This document shows, one piece after another, positions 61,551 to 64,000 of a stretch of DNA of 64,000 nucleotides. The position numbers and the translations under genes are program-made. Under the pieces are notes generated by a model. That model searched no databases, was not told where the DNA came from, and saw only the letters and a program-made list of their open reading frames with translations. The stretch is from GCA-003244245 sp963823755 (GTDB taxonomy: Bacteria; Actinomycetota; Actinomycetes; Mycobacteriales; Pseudonocardiaceae): the NCBI GenBank assembly GCA_963823755.1, contig CAWGMP010000007.1, forward strand, positions 62,001-126,000, in the 5' to 3' direction. Positions within the stretch are counted from its first letter, which is position 1. Every line of letters starts with the position of its first letter.

Positions 61551-62648
61551 CTAGAGGCGGCGTAGGCCGGCTTCGGCAGCGCCGGCCTCCAGCGCTTCCA
61601 GGCCGAACGCTTCGACGGGACCCAGCGCTCCAGGGCGAGACACCCCGTGCTCAACGGCTCGCTGGGCACCCCAGGCAAGCAGATCCGCAGTGAGCTGATA
61701 CGGATTGCCCGACACGAGGTTCACCTGCGCCAATACGGTGCCGGGCGCATCGTAAGCAGTGCTGACGACATGTGAGGTGACGCGCGCCAGAGCGGCCGGA
61801 TCAGGCTCCTGGGCGACCCAACGCACCGCGAACAGCCCGATCCGGCGCAGCAAGAACCGCGCTCCGGGCAACGCCAGCAACACCGGGATGACCCGGGAAG
61901 ACAGCTGCAGCGCGGAAGTCGCAGGGCCGAACCAGCCGAGGTAGACATCCACCTCGGGCAGACCTGGCCGACCAGCGAGCCGGGGCAGCGCGTAGTGCTC
62001 CGTGGATCCGATGGTCAGTGCAGGGCACTGCCGCCCACCCAACGGAAAGGTCCGCATTCGCGACCCGCTGGGTTCCGGCCGGATCCCGTCCCGCCAGCTG
62101 AAGCCGGGCTCGGTGACCATCCCGACAAGCGAGACGAAAGTGCCCCGGCTGATCACCTGGGCCCGGCCCGCCCCACTCATCAGATATCCGACCTCGACCC
62201 GGTGCACCCCACCACCCCCCAGCCGCAGCGCCAGTGCGCCCGCGAGGTTGCCGGGCACGTAATCGTGTCCGAAGGCAGTGATCAGGCTGGCCCCGGTGTG
62301 CTCGGCCACCGGGCCGAATTCCTCGAACACGCGGCGGATGAACGGGGGCTCACCAGTCGAGTCGAGATAGATCGCCCCCGCATCGACCGCCGCACTCAGC
62401 GCCGGCTCGCCGAGCCGCAGAAACGGGCCGACCGTACTGACCAGCACGTCACCCCTGCCGATCAGCCCCCGTACCGACGCCACATCACCGACGTCAGCAG
62501 TCGCTACGTCCAGCTTGCCGAGCCGCTGTGCCAGCGAAACCAGCCGGCCGGCACTGCGGCCGGCCAGCACGGGCCGCAGACCTCGCCGAACCATCGCCTC
62601 CGCCACCCGCCGCCCGGTGTACCCACTCGCTCCGAACAACACGATCAC
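61551..62648 (-). CDS. Saccharopine-dehydrogenase-like oxidoreductase
   Basis: The 365-residue protein has the Rossmann start 'MIVLFGASGYTGRRVAEAMV' and matches the saccharopine dehydrogenase NADP-binding family (trans-acting enoyl reductase type). It likely reduces a lipid or polyketide substrate. GTG 62648 is used. Substrate unknown. Confidence 0.75.
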   Translation of the reverse strand: MIVLFGASGYTGRRVAEAMVRRGLRPVLAGRSAGRLVSLAQRLGKLDVATADVGDVASVRGLIGRGDVLVSTVGPFLRLGEPALSAAVDAGAIYLDSTGEPPFIRRVFEEFGPVAEHTGASLITAFGHDYVPGNLAGALALRLGGGGVHRVEVGYLMSGAGRAQVISRGTFVSLVGMVTEPGFSWRDGIRPEPSGSRMRTFPLGGRQCPALTIGSTEHYALPRLAGRPGLPEVDVYLGWFGPATSALQLSSRVIPVLLALPGARFLLRRIGLFAVRWVAQEPDPAALARVTSHVVSTAYDAPGTVLAQVNLVSGNPYQLTADLLAWGAQRAVEHGVSRPGALGPVEAFGLEALEAGAAEAGLRRL

Positions 62649-62674
62649 ACGCCACCCCCCGTCATGGAGACATA

Positions 62675-64000
62675 TCAGTGCACCCCACGGCCGGATAGCG
62701 CCGATATGACTCCATGACGGGCGAACGTGAGGCCTAGTCCGCCCGGAGAAGCTCGGGCTAGCTCGGCGCGGCTGCTGATGCCGAGTTTCGCGTAGGCGTT
62801 GGCCAGGTGGGCCTCGACCGTTCGCACCGAGAGCACCAGCCGCTCAGCGATGGCCTGGTTTTTCATGCCCTGCACGACCAGACTGGCGACCTCGCCTTCC
62901 CTGCTGGTCAGCGGTCGCGGCGCCAGCTGTTCCAGGGCAGGGGTGCGGATCTCCTCACAGGCTCGGGCCAGACTTGCGGCTCGTGCTGTGGAGGCGGCGG
63001 CCCGACGCCGGTCACCAGCACGCAGGTGAGCCGCTGCTGCATGCGCGGCGGCGTCGGTGGCCAGCAGGCGAACCCCCATCGTCTCGAACTCGGCCGCCAC
63101 ATCGTCCAGCGGTCCACCAGCGTTGGCGGCCGCAGCCTGCGCGTGCGCACTGTAGGCGCTCACCAGGGGGCCTTCGACCTGCCCGGCTAACTGACGCAAC
63201 CGCCCGGCCACCTGACCGGCCCGACCCAACCTGACCGCGGTATGCAAGGCCTGCGCCTCGACGGCGCGTTGACCCATCCCGGCCGCCACCGACGCGGCCC
63301 GCAGTGCCAGATCAGTCGCCTGGCAGACGCGATCATCAGCGGCCGCCTGCCACGCCTCTGCCAGCAGCAACTCCGGCTCGAACACCGCGCAGTGTCGCCC
63401 GGCCCCACTGCCGGTCAACAGCCGCTGCGCGGCGGCCGCATCGCCGAGCTGGGCGTGGGTTTGCGCCAGCAGCGCGATACACAGCTGCCCGAAGCCGCCC
63501 GGGTCGCACTGGCCCAGACCGGCCACCGCCTCAGCCAGCCACCGGATGGCGGTGCGCGGACGTCCGGCGGCCAACGCCGCCCACCCGACATGGGCGGCCG
63601 CCAAGGAATCCCCGGCCCACTGCGGCGCAGCCATACACCACTCATGCAGTGCGGTGGCCCGAGCCACGGCGTCACGTACGCGCCCAGCCAGCAACAGTGC
63701 CGACAGCTCACTATGAGCCAGGATCTGCCGGCACAACGCCATCTCCGGCTCGATCGTGCACCGCTCCAGTGCCGCCCAGCCATCCGCCACTGCCGACAGC
63801 GCCTCGGTGATGCGACCCCGGGCGGCCAAGCCCGCGCCGGTCGCGCTCGATGCCCACAGCACCGCCTCCGCGCTCACCCCCCCTGAAGCCAGGATCTCCG
63901 CACCGGACTCTGCCGCCTGCTGCGGACGTCCCGCGAAGAACGCGAGCACACCGTGCACCGCGCTGGTGCGCCGGCACATCTCGTTGTCAGCCGCGTCGGC
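62675..64000 (-). CDS. LuxR-family regulator (5' end outside window)
   Basis: The visible part ends with a LuxR helix-turn-helix ('LTSREGEVASLVVQGMKNQA', 'RTVEAHLANAYAKLGISSRA') and is preceded by a long helical region of TPR-like repeats, as in large MalT/LAL-type regulators. The frame is open through the window edge, so the N-terminal ATPase domain may lie outside. The signal is unknown. Confidence 0.8.
   Translation of the reverse strand, partial: ADAADNEMCRRTSAVHGVLAFFAGRPQQAAESGAEILASGGVSAEAVLWASSATGAGLAARGRITEALSAVADGWAALERCTIEPEMALCRQILAHSELSALLLAGRVRDAVARATALHEWCMAAPQWAGDSLAAAHVGWAALAAGRPRTAIRWLAEAVAGLGQCDPGGFGQLCIALLAQTHAQLGDAAAAQRLLTGSGAGRHCAVFEPELLLAEAWQAAADDRVCQATDLALRAASVAAGMGQRAVEAQALHTAVRLGRAGQVAGRLRQLAGQVEGPLVSAYSAHAQAAAANAGGPLDDVAAEFETMGVRLLATDAAAHAAAAHLRAGDRRRAAASTARAASLARACEEIRTPALEQLAPRPLTSREGEVASLVVQGMKNQAIAERLVLSVRTVEAHLANAYAKLGISSRAELARASPGGLGLTFARHGVISALSGRGVH

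Noticed and set aside
1..64000. CRISPR array
   Set aside because: No regularly spaced direct repeats of suitable length were seen anywhere; the only tandem repeats are the short pairs and the 42-bp hairpin unit.

Overview
The window comes from a high-GC actinomycete. The right third (about 43-64 kb) is chromosomal backbone in the same order as the Mycobacterium tuberculosis Rv3193c-Rv3198A block: UPF0182 membrane protein, PPA1309-type protein, PDZ/Lon-like protease, DUF2342 metallohydrolase, ThiF-like protein, ABC1 kinase, WhiB7, UvrD2 and mycoredoxin. Codon use and gene content suit Pseudonocardiales or a close order, but the genus cannot be fixed from this sequence.

The left two thirds (1-43 kb) is a stack of integrated mobile elements at the 3' end of the initiator tRNA gene (tRNA-fMet, 42924-43000, minus strand). 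A 50-bp copy of the tRNA 3' half at 25579-25628 matches 42919-42968 and splits the stack in two. The inner element (about 25.6-42.9 kb) has a tyrosine integrase next to its left att site, a KfrA-like coiled-coil protein, several XRE-type regulators, a frameshifted conjugative coupling-type ATPase, a replication-relaxation protein and an excisionase. The outer element (left end outside the window, to 25.6 kb) repeats the same ATPase / replication-relaxation / excisionase module in intact form. Tandem 11-bp repeats sit just inside the element ends and look like integrase arm sites. A second fragment, the 3' end of a tRNA-Pro(GGG), with its own repeat pair at 42.5 kb and a shattered integrase at 40.9-41.5 kb, records older insertions.

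The outer element begins with a regulator pair (DUF6879 and XRE/DUF5753). Next come radical SAM, 3'-5' exonuclease and thymidylate-kinase-like genes, then four tiny translationally coupled genes, membrane proteins, an XRE/TPR regulator and a Nudix hydrolase. Remnants of an RNA ligase and a TROVE (Ro60-like) protein follow, then the transfer module. Its right end is a defence island: an MT-A70 methyltransferase, an Mrr-like nuclease fused to an nSTAND-type NTPase (frameshifted), and a Gabija-like pair (OLD/TOPRIM nuclease plus UvrD-like helicase) followed by a possible proteasome-fold protein. The helicase reading frame is broken by a perfect 8-bp tandem duplication; deleting one copy restores a 541-residue frame.

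In the backbone, whiB7 has a classic leader (upstream ORF plus terminator hairpin), uvrD2 lacks the usual C-terminal extension, and a three-gene signalling operon (receiver/PP2C phosphatase, CHASE3-type histidine kinase, Rcp1-type receiver) lies before an M16 peptidase pair. Several frames carry single-base breaks, including the UPF0182 tail in the backbone, so some may be sequencing errors rather than real mutations.
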